This document shows, piece after piece, positions 49,462-59,100 of a stretch of 64,000 bases of DNA. The first letter of the stretch is position 1; each line of letters starts with the position of its first letter. The notes beneath the pieces were generated by a model. The model saw only the letters and a list, made by a program, of their open reading frames with translations, ran no database searches and was not told the origin of the DNA. Both the position numbers and the translations under genes were made by a program. This DNA is from Paenibacillaceae bacterium (lineage in GTDB: Bacteria; Bacillota; Bacilli; Paenibacillales; NBRC-103111), in the NCBI GenBank assembly GCA_029256185.1, contig JAQSYI010000021.1, forward strand, positions 1-64,000. Direction: 5' to 3'.

Positions 49462-52152
49462 ATGATTGCCAAGGTCATTGTGGATGTTTCGGCCAAAGGA
49501 ACCAACCGGCCGTTCGACTACTCGATTCCGGAACGGCTCCGCTCCTGGGTAGAGGTGGGCAGCCGGGTAGGAGTACCCTTCGGACCGAGAATTATGCAGG
49601 GGTTCGTGGTGGGAGTAGAGCCTGCTGACTGGCAGGGCCAAGGTGATGAAGCACGACAGAGAGCAGGGATTCAGCAGAAAGAGGGACTGGGGCAAGAGAA
49701 GCCGGGACAAAAGAGGCTGGGACAGGTACAGGATCTGTTCGGCGAGCCTCTCTCTGCCGACCGCCCCGCTTCCCGTGATGCCGGGGGGCGCAAGCTGAAG
49801 GAAATCGCCCATGTGCTGGACGTAGAGCCTCCCTTGACGGAAGAATTGGTCCGGCTGGCTGGCTGGATGAGCAAAACGTACCTTTGTCATGCCATCACCG
49901 CGCTTCAGGCGATGATTCCCGGAGCATTGAAAGCCAAGTCTGAGCGCCGGATCGGAATTGGCGCCATCGAGACGTTGGGCGCAGACGCCCAGAAGGTCCA
50001 GCTTCCTCTGGCCGTGGACGGAAACAAGGGTCAACTGGAGCTTTTCACTGCTGAGGAGGCGGACCTGCTTGGTTATCTCCGCACCATAAAAACAACAGTT
50101 CCGCTGGATCAGCTCCTGGAACGTTTCCCTGGCCTGGCTGCTACCATTAAGGAATGGGTCCGCTGCGGATTGTTGGTTGAGGAGCAGGTGATGAAGGACA
50201 GGATCGCGGTGAAGAAGGCGCTGACTGTATTCATGAGCCATGCTCCCGATGAGCTGAGGGATCTGGCGGACAAGCTGCCTTCAAGCGCCAGACGGCAGCG
50301 GGATGTGCTGCTTCATATGGCGGAGAACCCTGCTCCGGTCCGGCTTGCAGAGCTGACGCTTGCGCTCAATGTAGGAGCGGGAACCGTGAAAAGTCTGGCC
50401 GACAAAGGTCTGCTCCGGCTGGAGGAGACAGAGGTGCTCCGTGATCCTTATGCCCGGCGGAATTTCCCCAGAACCAACCCGCTGCCCCTCACAGAGGAGC
50501 AACGGCAGGTGTTTGCTCCAATCCGCGATGCGGTGGAGGCGGGCAGGCATGAGATGTTCCTGCTGCACGGCGTGACGGGCAGCGGCAAAACGGAGGTTTA
50601 CCTCCAGTCGATCCAACTTTGCCTTAACAGGGGCAAGGAAGCCATTGTGCTTGTCCCCGAGATATCCCTTACCCCCCAGATGGTGGAACGCTTCAAGGGA
50701 AGATTCGGTGATGATGTGGCTGTGCTCCACAGCCGTCTGTCCCACGGTGAACGGTATGATGAATGGCGCAAAATCTCCACCAGGCAGGTTAAGGTGGTGA
50801 TAGGGGCGCGGTCGGCTATTTTTGCCCCCTTCACGCGATTAAGTCTGATTATTATTGATGAGGAGCATGAATCTTCCTATAAACAAGAGGAAAGCCCCAA
50901 ATATCACGCCCGGGAAGTGGCGGCAGCCCGCGCCCGGGAGACAGGGGCTTCCGTTGTTCTCGGGTCGGCCACCCCCTCTCTGGAAAGCTGGAATGAGGCG
51001 GACCGGGGCCGCTATCGGCTGCTGGTGATGAGGGAGCGGGTGGAAGGCCGGCCTCTGCCGCCGGTCAGGATCGTGGATATGCGCGCGGAATTGTATGAAG
51101 GCAACCGGTCCATGTTCAGCCGCCAGCTGCATCAGGCGTTGTCCGACCGTCTCGTCAAGCAGGAGCAGGTTGTTCTGCTATTGAACAGAAGAGGATATTC
51201 AACCTTTGTTATGTGCCGCTCCTGCGGTTTTACCGTAAGCTGTCCCCATTGCGACATTTCCCTCACCTATCATCAGAGCACGGGGATGATGCGCTGCCAC
51301 TATTGCGGCTACGCGGAGCGCCAGCCTGCGGTATGCCCGGATTGCGGCAGCGAGCATATCCGCTACTTCGGTACGGGAACCCAGCGGGTGGAAGAGGAGC
51401 TGGCAAAGCTGTTTCCCGGTATCCGAGTGATCCGGATGGATGTGGACACCACAACGGAGAAAGGATCTCACGAGAGGCTGCTCACGGATTTCCGTCAGAA
51501 GAAAGGCGATGTTCTGCTGGGCACCCAGATGGTCGCCAAGGGGCTCGACTTTCCCGATGTGACGCTGGTCGGGGTGATTACCGCCGATACCATGCTGAAT
51601 CTGCCGGATTTCCGTTCCTCCGAACGAACCTTCCAGCTGCTGACGCAGGTGGCCGGAAGAGCAGGCAGGCATCAGCTGCCCGGCGAAGTATTTGTGCAGA
51701 CCTATACCCCCGAGCATTACAGTGTTGTGGCTGCGGGGCAGCATGATTTTCACGATTTTGCCGGCCGGGAACTGGAGCATCGTCGGCATGGGGGATATCC
51801 GCCATATTGCCGTCTTATTCTCATCACATTGACTCATACGCAGCTGCCTCTTCTCATTAAGACCTCCGAATCATTGGTCCGGCGGCTTAAGGAGCTGGCG
51901 GAGCAGGCCGGATTGGCAGGCTTCCGCTTCGCGGCGGCAGATGCACCGTCTCCGGGGATGGATGTGTTGGGGCCGGTAGCTTCGCCCATTCCCCGAATCA
52001 AAGATAGATATCGGTTTCAATGCATGGTAAAATATCGGGGAGACCATGGGGTCTCCGCGCTGGTAAGCAAGGCCGTCGAAACCTTTGACGATTTGTGCAG
52101 CAAGGAGAAGCTTACGATCAGCGTGGATGTGGACCCTCAGGTTCTGATGTGA
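49462..52152 (+). CDS. priA: Primosomal protein N' (replication restart helicase PriA)
   Basis: 896-residue superfamily 2 helicase that reloads the replisome at stalled forks. The 3'-DNA-binding domain (1-115), winged helix, helicase lobes with VTGSGKTEVYL near 375, DEEHESSYKQEE near 467 and the zinc-binding cysteines (CRSCGFTVSCPHC near 590, CHYCGY, CPDCGSE) are present, as is the C-terminal domain. Residues about 55-112 (Gln/Gly/Arg-rich) are an insertion compared with B. subtilis PriA, inside the N-terminal domain. GGAGG lies 10 bases before the ATG, 4 bp after coaBC. A 36-nt piece (49966-50001) is almost the same as in dapF. Confidence 0.94.
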   Translation: MIAKVIVDVSAKGTNRPFDYSIPERLRSWVEVGSRVGVPFGPRIMQGFVVGVEPADWQGQGDEARQRAGIQQKEGLGQEKPGQKRLGQVQDLFGEPLSADRPASRDAGGRKLKEIAHVLDVEPPLTEELVRLAGWMSKTYLCHAITALQAMIPGALKAKSERRIGIGAIETLGADAQKVQLPLAVDGNKGQLELFTAEEADLLGYLRTIKTTVPLDQLLERFPGLAATIKEWVRCGLLVEEQVMKDRIAVKKALTVFMSHAPDELRDLADKLPSSARRQRDVLLHMAENPAPVRLAELTLALNVGAGTVKSLADKGLLRLEETEVLRDPYARRNFPRTNPLPLTEEQRQVFAPIRDAVEAGRHEMFLLHGVTGSGKTEVYLQSIQLCLNRGKEAIVLVPEISLTPQMVERFKGRFGDDVAVLHSRLSHGERYDEWRKISTRQVKVVIGARSAIFAPFTRLSLIIIDEEHESSYKQEESPKYHAREVAAARARETGASVVLGSATPSLESWNEADRGRYRLLVMRERVEGRPLPPVRIVDMRAELYEGNRSMFSRQLHQALSDRLVKQEQVVLLLNRRGYSTFVMCRSCGFTVSCPHCDISLTYHQSTGMMRCHYCGYAERQPAVCPDCGSEHIRYFGTGTQRVEEELAKLFPGIRVIRMDVDTTTEKGSHERLLTDFRQKKGDVLLGTQMVAKGLDFPDVTLVGVITADTMLNLPDFRSSERTFQLLTQVAGRAGRHQLPGEVFVQTYTPEHYSVVAAGQHDFHDFAGRELEHRRHGGYPPYCRLILITLTHTQLPLLIKTSESLVRRLKELAEQAGLAGFRFAAADAPSPGMDVLGPVASPIPRIKDRYRFQCMVKYRGDHGVSALVSKAVETFDDLCSKEKLTISVDVDPQVLM

Positions 52153-52197
52153 GAAAGATATACGCAATACTTACCATCCGAGAAGGAAGGTGCCGTT

Positions 52198-52683
52198 ATG
52201 GCCATCCGGTTTATTGTGAAAGAACCTGATCCGGTGCTGCGCGAGCATGCCAAGCCAGTGCCCAAGATTACTGCGAATATTCACAAGCTGTTAAATGATA
52301 TGGCAGAAACGATGTACGAGGCTCAGGGAGTGGGGTTGGCAGCTCCCCAGATCGGCATCTTAAAGCGTGTTATTGTGATGGACTGCGGTGAAGACCACGG
52401 CGGTCTGATCGAATTGATCAATCCCGAGATCATCTCCAAGGAAGGGGAGCAGTTCGGAGCGGAAGGCTGTCTCAGCATCCCCGGGCTGCAAGGTGATGTG
52501 CGCCGCGCCCAGAAATGTGCAGTCAAGGGCTGGGACCGGGACGGCAAGGAAATTATTGTTGAAGGAACCGATCTGTTGGCCCGCTGCATCCAGCACGAGG
52601 TGGACCACTTGAACGGCGTACTCTTCACGGATATAGCCGAACGGGTGTACCGGCCTGAGCCGGAGGAAGAAGAAGCAGAGTGA
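52198..52683 (+). CDS. def: Peptide deformylase
   Basis: 161-residue Fe/Zn metallo-hydrolase removing the formyl group from nascent N-terminal Met. All three motifs are present: GVGLAAPQIG (near 45), EGCLSIPG (near 90) and QHEVDHLNGVLF (near 132). The acidic tail (PEPEEEEAE) overlaps the next gene. AAGGAAGGTG precedes the ATG. It partners with fmt, which overlaps by 4 nt. Confidence 0.95.
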   Translation: MAIRFIVKEPDPVLREHAKPVPKITANIHKLLNDMAETMYEAQGVGLAAPQIGILKRVIVMDCGEDHGGLIELINPEIISKEGEQFGAEGCLSIPGLQGDVRRAQKCAVKGWDRDGKEIIVEGTDLLARCIQHEVDHLNGVLFTDIAERVYRPEPEEEEAE

Positions 52684-53648
52684 AGGATGCGGTGAGAGTA
52701 TTGTTCATGGGCACGCCGGATTTCGCCGTGCCCTCCCTCCAGGTGCTGCTGGAGGAAGGATATCAGGTGGTTGCCGCGGTGACCCAGCCCGACCGTCCCA
52801 AAGGGCGCAAGCGGGTGCTGACCCCGCCCCCTGTGAAGGAAGAAGCGCTGAAGCACGGCATCCCCGTGTTCCAGCCGGAGCGGATGCGCCGTGCCGAAGC
52901 GGTAGCCCAAGTGGCGGAGTATGCGCCCGATCTGATTGTTACCGCCGCCTTCGGGCAGCTTCTGCCCAAGGCCGTGCTTGAATTGCCCAAATACGGCTGC
53001 ATAAATGTGCATGCCTCCCTCTTGCCCAAATTCCGGGGAGGGGCGCCGATTCATTATGCGGTGTTGACTGGAGAAACGGAAACCGGCGTCACTCTGATGT
53101 ATATGGCCGAAGGTCTGGACACGGGCGACATGATCGCTAAGGTAACGGTGCCGATTGGCAGCGATGACAATACAGGCACCTTGTTTGAGCTGCTTGCCCG
53201 GGAAGGGGCGGAGCTGCTCCGCACAACCTTGCCCGAGCTGTTGGCCGGCCGGATAGAGGCTGTGCCCCAGGATCATGCCAAGGCCACCTTGGCTCCCAAT
53301 ATTAAGCGGGAGGACGAGATCATTGACTGGAACCGTCCTGTCCGGGACGTATTCAACCATATCCGCGGGCTGAGTCCATGGCCCATAGCCTCTACAACCT
53401 GGAACGGCGAGAACTTCAAGATATGGGGAGCGAAGCCCCAGCAGCCGCCCGTGATCAGCCGGGAGCTGCCGGGAACCGTCCTCTCAGTGACCGACGAGGG
53501 CATTCTGGTAGCGGCTGCCGACGGCTCCATCTGGCTGACCGAGGTTCAGCCTGCGGGCAAGAAGGCCATGCCTGTGTCCGAATTCCGCAAGGGTACGGCT
53601 ATGGCTCCGGGCACGGTGCTGGGAGACCGCCACAATCAACAGGGTTAA
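52680..53648 (+). CDS. fmt: Methionyl-tRNA formyltransferase
   Basis: 322-residue enzyme transferring formyl from 10-formyl-THF to Met-tRNA-fMet. VLFMGTPDFAVPSL at the N-terminus, NVHASLLPKFRGGAPIHY with the SLLPxxRG motif near 108, and the C-terminal tRNA-binding domain (from about 205) are visible. The GTG start at 52680 overlaps the def stop (GTGA). Length is normal. Confidence 0.95.
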   Translation: MKDAVRVLFMGTPDFAVPSLQVLLEEGYQVVAAVTQPDRPKGRKRVLTPPPVKEEALKHGIPVFQPERMRRAEAVAQVAEYAPDLIVTAAFGQLLPKAVLELPKYGCINVHASLLPKFRGGAPIHYAVLTGETETGVTLMYMAEGLDTGDMIAKVTVPIGSDDNTGTLFELLAREGAELLRTTLPELLAGRIEAVPQDHAKATLAPNIKREDEIIDWNRPVRDVFNHIRGLSPWPIASTTWNGENFKIWGAKPQQPPVISRELPGTVLSVTDEGILVAAADGSIWLTEVQPAGKKAMPVSEFRKGTAMAPGTVLGDRHNQQG

Positions 53649-53691
53649 GCAGGCGGCGGAACCTGCAAAAAAATTTCAGGAGGCAACTTAT

Positions 53692-55080
53692 TTGAATAAA
53701 GGTCCGACCACTAACAATGGCCGCAAGCCCGGCGCCCGGGAGGCGGCCATGGACGTACTGACCCGCATCGAGCAGGATCAGGCGTACAGCAATCTGTTGC
53801 TGAATCAGACCCTGCAGAAGCTGAAGCTGGAACGGCAGGACGCAGCGCTTGCCACCGAGCTGGTATACGGAACCATCCAGCGGCTGAATACCATCGATTA
53901 TTTCCTGGGCCGGTTCGCGGCGAAGGGATTGACAAGGCTCCAGCCATGGGTTAGGAGCCTTCTTCGCTTGAGCTTCTACCAGATCCGCTACTTGGACCGG
54001 ATTCCGCCCCACGCGGCTGTCAATGAGGCGGTGGATCTGGCCAAGCGCCGGGGCCACCAGGGCGTAGCCGGTCTGGTAAACGGCATTCTCCGCAATGTGC
54101 TCCGCGAAGCGGACAGACTGGAGGTGCCGGAGAATCTGCCGGAGGTGTCACGCATCGCTCTGGAGGAGTCCCATCCGGAATGGCTGGTTGGGCGTTGGCT
54201 GAACCGCTACGGGCCTGATACGGCAAGGGCCATGTGCCAGGCGGATAACCGCCCGCCCAAATCCAGCATCCGCGTGAACCGGCTGCGGGGCACGAGGGAG
54301 GATTTGGCAGCGAGGCTGGCCGGAGCCGGGATGCAGACGGAACCATCCCTGCTGTCTCCGGCCGGGCTCATCCTGACATCCGGGGGCAGCGCAGGCGCAA
54401 GTCCGTTGTTTGCTGCCGGAGAGTTCTCCATCCAGGACGAAAGCTCCATGCTGGTGGCCTTGACTCTGGCTCCGGAGCCGGGCATGAGGGTATTGGACTG
54501 CTGCGCGGCTCCCGGCGGCAAAACCGCGCATATGGCCGAGCTGATGGATGGACGCGGGGAGATTATCGCCTGCGATATCCATGAGCACAAAGAACAGTTG
54601 ATCCGGGAGCAGGCCAACCGGCTTTCCCTGAGGAATATCCGCACGGCTGCGGCGGATGCCCGCCAATTGGGAAGCCGCTATCCCGAGGCCAGCTTCGACC
54701 GTATCCTGCTCGATGCCCCGTGCACAGGGCTGGGCGTTATCCGCCGCAAGCCTGATCTCAAGTGGGTCAAGCAGGAGATGGAGATCGCGCAGGTTGCCCA
54801 GGTGCAGCGCAGCATCCTTCAGGCGGTTCATCCCCTTTTGAAGCCCGGCGGTATTCTGATCTACAGCACCTGCACCATGGAGCCGGAGGAGAACGGGGAG
54901 CAGATCCGCCGCTTTCTGGAGGAGACTCCCGGGTATGCTCTCGAAGCCTTCCCCAAGGGGCTGCTGCCTGAGGGCTGGGCGGAAGAGGCCGGGAAGAGCG
55001 GGATGCTACAGCTGCTGCCGCATCATTTTGATTCGGACGGTTTTTTTATCGCCAGATTGCGTAAAATTGCCGTGAATTGA
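53692..55080 (+). CDS. rsmB: 16S rRNA m5C967 methyltransferase RsmB (Sun)
   Basis: 462-residue SAM-dependent methyltransferase. The NusB-like N-terminal RNA-binding domain (about 12-140) is followed by the Rossmann domain with LDCCAAPGGKTAHMAELM near 265, DAPCTGLGVIRRKPDLKW near 340 and the catalytic CSTC-like YSTCTMEPEEN near 393. TTG start with CAGGAGG 9 bases upstream; 43 bp after fmt. A start at a later ATG would truncate the NusB region. Confidence 0.94.
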   Translation: MNKGPTTNNGRKPGAREAAMDVLTRIEQDQAYSNLLLNQTLQKLKLERQDAALATELVYGTIQRLNTIDYFLGRFAAKGLTRLQPWVRSLLRLSFYQIRYLDRIPPHAAVNEAVDLAKRRGHQGVAGLVNGILRNVLREADRLEVPENLPEVSRIALEESHPEWLVGRWLNRYGPDTARAMCQADNRPPKSSIRVNRLRGTREDLAARLAGAGMQTEPSLLSPAGLILTSGGSAGASPLFAAGEFSIQDESSMLVALTLAPEPGMRVLDCCAAPGGKTAHMAELMDGRGEIIACDIHEHKEQLIREQANRLSLRNIRTAAADARQLGSRYPEASFDRILLDAPCTGLGVIRRKPDLKWVKQEMEIAQVAQVQRSILQAVHPLLKPGGILIYSTCTMEPEENGEQIRRFLEETPGYALEAFPKGLLPEGWAEEAGKSGMLQLLPHHFDSDGFFIARLRKIAVN

Positions 55081-55132
55081 CCTTGACTGCCTTCATTGGC
55101 TAAAATAGAGGTAGACAACATGGCCTTTATTA

Positions 55133-55201
55133 GGAAAGCGGAAGACAGCCTGTCGGGAAAGCGGAAGACAGACTGTCAGGAAATCTGAAAAACAGGTTGT
55201 G
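55133..55201. repeat. 23-bp direct repeat, three copies, before rlmN
   Basis: Units begin at 55133, 55156 and 55179. The first two share GGAAAGCGGAAGACAG at the start and differ at two positions. The third is more diverged (GGAAATCTGAAAAACAGG). It lies in the gap before rlmN, the last unit ending 4 bp before the rlmN start codon, and carries the AGG that may act as its ribosome binding site. Confidence 0.8.
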
Positions 55202-55205
55202 AGAG

Positions 55206-56246
55206 ATGAAACCCTTCGTATATGACTTGACTCTGGAAGAGTGGCAGAAGTGGATGAAGGAAAACGGCGAGCAGGCTTTCCGGGGCGGGCAGGTATTTGA
55301 TTGGCTCTACGTAAAGAGGGTCAGCTCTTTCGAGGAGATGAGCAATCTCTCCAAGGGGCTGAGGGAAAAGCTCGCCGCCTGCTTCCAGTTCGTTGCGCTC
55401 GCGGAGATAGACCGCTATGAATCCAAGGACGGCACCGTCAAATTCCTGTTCGAGCTTCACGACAAGAATGCGATTGAAACGGTGATCATGCGGCATAATT
55501 ACGGCAACAGCGTGTGCGTCACCACCCAGGTGGGCTGCCGGATCGGCTGCACCTTCTGCGCCTCCACGCTGGGGGGACTGAAGCGGGATCTGAGGCCCGG
55601 CGAGATTGTGGCCCAGATCGTCAAGGCGCAGCAGCTGCTTGATGCCAAGGAGGAGCGGGTCTCCAGCATTGTTGTAATGGGTATCGGCGAGCCCTTCGAG
55701 AATTATGATGCCACCATGACTTTCTTGAACCTGATGACCCACGAGAAGGGATTAAATATTGGCCAGCGCCATATTACGGTATCCACCAGCGGCATCGTTC
55801 CGGCCATCTACCGGTTCGCCGATGAGGATACCCAGATCAACCTGGCCATCTCCATTCATGCACCCAATGATACCCTGCGGTCCAAGCTGATGCCGGTGAA
55901 CCGGCGCTATCCGTTGGCGGACCTGCTTGAGGCCTGCAGATATTACACAGAGAAAACGGGGCGCAGGCTGACTTTTGAATATGCGCTGATGGGCGGTGTG
56001 AACGATAAGGCGGAGCATGCCGAAGAATTGGCTGCCATTCTGCGCACGCTTCCCTTAAGCCATGTGAACCTTATTCCGGTGAATTTTGTGCGTGAGCGCA
56101 ATTATGTGCGCACCACCCGGGATGATATCTTCAACTTTCAGCGGATATTGGAAAAGGGCAAGATCAACGCAACTATCCGGAGAGAGCAGGGAAGCGATAT
56201 TGCCGCTGCCTGCGGCCAGCTCCGGGCGAAACACATGGAGTCTTAG
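55206..56246 (+). CDS. rlmN: Dual-specificity 23S rRNA/tRNA C2-adenine methyltransferase RlmN
   Basis: 346-residue radical SAM enzyme methylating A2503 of 23S rRNA and A37 of some tRNAs. The cluster motif CRIGCTFC near residue 119 and MGIGEPFENYD near 159 are visible, as are the C-terminal LIPVNFVRERNY and the region with the second catalytic Cys. The N-terminal domain (1-90) contains FRGGQVFDWLYVKRV. The start ATG has only a weak upstream AGG. Prokaryotic length is typical. It is followed by prpC, spacing 11 bp. Confidence 0.95.
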   Translation: MKPFVYDLTLEEWQKWMKENGEQAFRGGQVFDWLYVKRVSSFEEMSNLSKGLREKLAACFQFVALAEIDRYESKDGTVKFLFELHDKNAIETVIMRHNYGNSVCVTTQVGCRIGCTFCASTLGGLKRDLRPGEIVAQIVKAQQLLDAKEERVSSIVVMGIGEPFENYDATMTFLNLMTHEKGLNIGQRHITVSTSGIVPAIYRFADEDTQINLAISIHAPNDTLRSKLMPVNRRYPLADLLEACRYYTEKTGRRLTFEYALMGGVNDKAEHAEELAAILRTLPLSHVNLIPVNFVRERNYVRTTRDDIFNFQRILEKGKINATIRREQGSDIAAACGQLRAKHMES

Positions 56247-56257
56247 AGGTGATGAGC

Positions 56258-57013
56258 ATGAAGACAGCAGAGCGTTCCGACATTGGACGGGTGCGCACGG
56301 TCAATGAGGACCGGGCGCTGGTCCTGCGGCGGGCAGAGGACATGATTGTGGCGGTTGTTGCCGACGGAATGGGAGGGCATCAGGCCGGTGATGTGGCCAG
56401 TAAGATGGCCATTGAGAAGATAGGGGAGGAACTCTCCCGCCTGCCTCTCGACGCTTCTCTCGAGCAGCGGAAAGAGGCTGTGCGGCTTGCGGTTGAAGCG
56501 GCCAATCAGGATGTATTCCAGCACGCGTCCCAGCGGGAGCAGCTTCACGGCATGGGTACGACGGTAGTCGTGGCAGTGGCGACGCCGGACCGGCTGGTAA
56601 TCGGGCATATCGGGGACAGCAGGGCTTATCTGACCGGGACTGACGGGATCAGGCAGTTGACCGAGGACCATTCCCTTGTCAATGAATTGGTGCGCAGCGG
56701 GCAGATCAGCCGGGAGGAAGCAAGCCACCATCCCAGACGGAATGTGCTGCTCCGGGCGTTGGGAACAGAGGCCCACTCGCTGGTGGACGTGGAGGATCAT
56801 GAATGGACGGAAGATGATATCCTGCTCATGTGCAGCGACGGATTAAGCGGACTGGTGGAGGAAGCGGAATTGTTCGCGGTTATCCGGTCCGGCGCTGATC
56901 TTGACGGCAAGGTGAACGAGTTGGTGGACAGGGCGCTTCAAGCGGGCGGGGACGACAATGTGACGGTGGTGCTGGTTGAGAACAAGCGGGAAGCCATGGA
57001 GGAAGAGAGGTGA
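56258..57013 (+). CDS. prpC: PP2C-family protein phosphatase PrpC
   Basis: 251-residue Mn2+-dependent Ser/Thr phosphatase that reverses PrkC phosphorylation. Motifs: ADGMGGHQAGDVAS near 35, IGDSRAYL near 113, CSDGLSGL near 190 and GGDDNVTVVLV near 227, holding the metal-binding Asp residues. ATG 56258 is chosen because GAGGTGAT lies just upstream; GTG 56249 and ATG 56252 are in frame but too close to it. Linked to prkC (7 bp gap), the classical pair. Confidence 0.95.
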   Translation: MKTAERSDIGRVRTVNEDRALVLRRAEDMIVAVVADGMGGHQAGDVASKMAIEKIGEELSRLPLDASLEQRKEAVRLAVEAANQDVFQHASQREQLHGMGTTVVVAVATPDRLVIGHIGDSRAYLTGTDGIRQLTEDHSLVNELVRSGQISREEASHHPRRNVLLRALGTEAHSLVDVEDHEWTEDDILLMCSDGLSGLVEEAELFAVIRSGADLDGKVNELVDRALQAGGDDNVTVVLVENKREAMEEER

Positions 57014-57020
57014 ATGACAT

Positions 57021-59096
57021 TTGATCGGTCAAGTATTAGGCGGAAGATACGAGATATTGGACCGCGTCGGCGGCGGCGGCATGGCACTTGTGTACAAAGG
57101 ACATGATTTATTGCTTCATCGCAATGTCGCCGTCAAGGTGCTTCGCCAGCAGTATGTGCATGACGAGGAGTTTATCCGCCGGTTCCGGCGGGAGGCCCAG
57201 TCGGCTGCTTCCCTGTCCCATCCTAATGTGGTCAGCATGTATGATGTAGGCCAGGAAGGCGACACCCATTATATCGTTATGGAATTTGTCGAGGGCATGA
57301 CGCTTAATGATCTCATCAAGGAGAAGGCTCCTCTGCAGGTGGAAGATGCTTTGCATATTGCCACGCAGATCTGCGATGCTCTGGAGCATGCCCATAACAA
57401 TCAGATTATACATAGGGATATCAAGCCCCACAATATTCTGATCGGCAAGAACGGACGCGTGAAGGTAACGGACTTCGGCATTGCCAGAGCGGCTACCGCC
57501 TCCAGTATTACCCAGACGGGGTCGGTGGTGGGCTCCGTGCACTATTTTTCTCCCGAGCATGCCAAGGGTGTGGCGGCAGGAGCCAAGTCCGACCTGTACT
57601 CGCTCGGGATCGTGCTGTATCAGATGCTGACGGGCAGGCTTCCCTTCCTGGGAGAGAGTCCTATCAGCGTGGCGCTTAAGCATCTGCAGGAAAATGTGGA
57701 GGAGCCCCGCAAGGTGAATCCGCTGATCCCGCAGAGTGTGGAGAATATTATCCTGAAGGCCATGCGCAAGAATCCCGACGAGCGCTATCAGTCCGCAACG
57801 GAAATGCTGCGTGATCTGGATACGGCGCTTGATCCCAAACGGCGCAACGAAGCCAAGCTTGCCTTCCAGGATGTTGGCCTGGACGGAGAACAGACCAGGG
57901 TCATACCCGCTATCCGGGGGGAAAAGGGACTGGTTATAGACGGTGAAGGCGATAACGGCTCCTCCGGGGGCGGACGCCGGCGGAAGCGGCATCATTGGAT
58001 CGCTCCCCTGGTCTGGACCGGGATATTCCTGGTATTTCTCGCTGTGATGTGGTTCGGGGTGATTCCGGCCTTCAAGGACCGGGTGATTCCGAAGGATGTG
58101 CAGGTGCCGTCGGTTGTAGGGAAGACGGAGCAAGCCGCTACCGAGGAACTGATATTGGCCGGTCTGAAGGTTGCGCCGGAGTACAGATACAGCGATACCG
58201 CCCAAGGCTTGGTCATCAGCCAGGATCCTCCCAGCATGAAGCTCAAGGAGAACAGCACCGTAACCATTCATGTCAGCAAGGGCGCAGAGATGGTGACCAT
58301 GCAGGATTACAAGGACCAGCTGTTTAAGGATGTCAAGAAGACGCTGCTTGAAGCAGGGCTTAAAGAAGAGCAAATCTCATTCGAGGCCCGGTTCATTGAC
58401 TCCCCCGAGGATACGATCATCAGCCAGGAGCCCAAGGGAGGCGCGCAATTCGATCCGGTCAACGGCAAGGTGAAGTTTATCATCAGCAAGGGCCCGGAAA
58501 ATGTGATTATGCCGGATCTGCTGAACAACACGGTGGCGGAGGCGGAAGCGAAGCTGCTGGCAGTGGGGCTTAAGCTGGCTGCGGGCGATAAGGGGCGGGA
58601 AAACGTACCAAGCTTCGACGTTCCGTCCGGCCGGGTAGTGGACACCTATCCGTTCCAGAAGGGCGATTCGGTGGATCCCTCCATGGAAATCAAAGTATAT
58701 GTCAGTTCGGGACCGCCGAAGGATGCCGGCGAGTATGTGGCGACCAAGAAGCTGACAGCGGCCAAGGAAGGGAAGTCCTCCCTGTTCCGCATCGTGGTAT
58801 CCGACGCCAGACACGAGAACTTCGAGTACAATACGATGGAGGTCAACGACTCGGAGATTATCACGGTGAAGGTGACGGTAACCCAGGGGAAAGGCGCTTC
58901 TATTCTCTATTACCGGGATGATAACCTGTGGGACACGGATACAATCAATTACCAGAATTATCTGGACCAGAGGAACAAGCCGTCGGTCGCCCCATCGGCA
59001 ACCCCCGGCATTCCGGCGTCAACCGGGCCGTCGGCTACACCGAAGCCGACTTCGTCAGGATCCGCTTCACCAAGTCCCACTCCTTCAGGAGGCTAG
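57021..59096 (+). CDS. prkC: Membrane Ser/Thr protein kinase PrkC with PASTA domains
   Basis: 691-residue eukaryotic-like kinase that senses peptidoglycan fragments and controls germination and cell-wall functions. Kinase domain (10-270) with GGGGMALVYKG, VKVLR (Lys), HRDIKPHNIL and DFGIAR; transmembrane helix near 330-350 (APLVWTGIFLVFLAVMWF); three PASTA repeats (about 360-425, 427-495, 497-570). The juxtamembrane part is basic (GGGRRRKRHH). A further beta-rich domain and a Pro/Ser/Thr-rich tail (PSATPGIPAST) follow. The TTG start is 8 bases after GAGAGGTGA. Follows prpC and precedes rsgA, as in Bacillus. Confidence 0.95.
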   Translation: MIGQVLGGRYEILDRVGGGGMALVYKGHDLLLHRNVAVKVLRQQYVHDEEFIRRFRREAQSAASLSHPNVVSMYDVGQEGDTHYIVMEFVEGMTLNDLIKEKAPLQVEDALHIATQICDALEHAHNNQIIHRDIKPHNILIGKNGRVKVTDFGIARAATASSITQTGSVVGSVHYFSPEHAKGVAAGAKSDLYSLGIVLYQMLTGRLPFLGESPISVALKHLQENVEEPRKVNPLIPQSVENIILKAMRKNPDERYQSATEMLRDLDTALDPKRRNEAKLAFQDVGLDGEQTRVIPAIRGEKGLVIDGEGDNGSSGGGRRRKRHHWIAPLVWTGIFLVFLAVMWFGVIPAFKDRVIPKDVQVPSVVGKTEQAATEELILAGLKVAPEYRYSDTAQGLVISQDPPSMKLKENSTVTIHVSKGAEMVTMQDYKDQLFKDVKKTLLEAGLKEEQISFEARFIDSPEDTIISQEPKGGAQFDPVNGKVKFIISKGPENVIMPDLLNNTVAEAEAKLLAVGLKLAAGDKGRENVPSFDVPSGRVVDTYPFQKGDSVDPSMEIKVYVSSGPPKDAGEYVATKKLTAAKEGKSSLFRIVVSDARHENFEYNTMEVNDSEIITVKVTVTQGKGASILYYRDDNLWDTDTINYQNYLDQRNKPSVAPSATPGIPASTGPSATPKPTSSGSASPSPTPSGG

Positions 59097-59100
59097 TCTT

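Noticed and set aside
57108..58373. 421-codon open frame antisense to prkC
   Set aside because: PrkC kinase and PASTA motifs on the plus strand explain the region.
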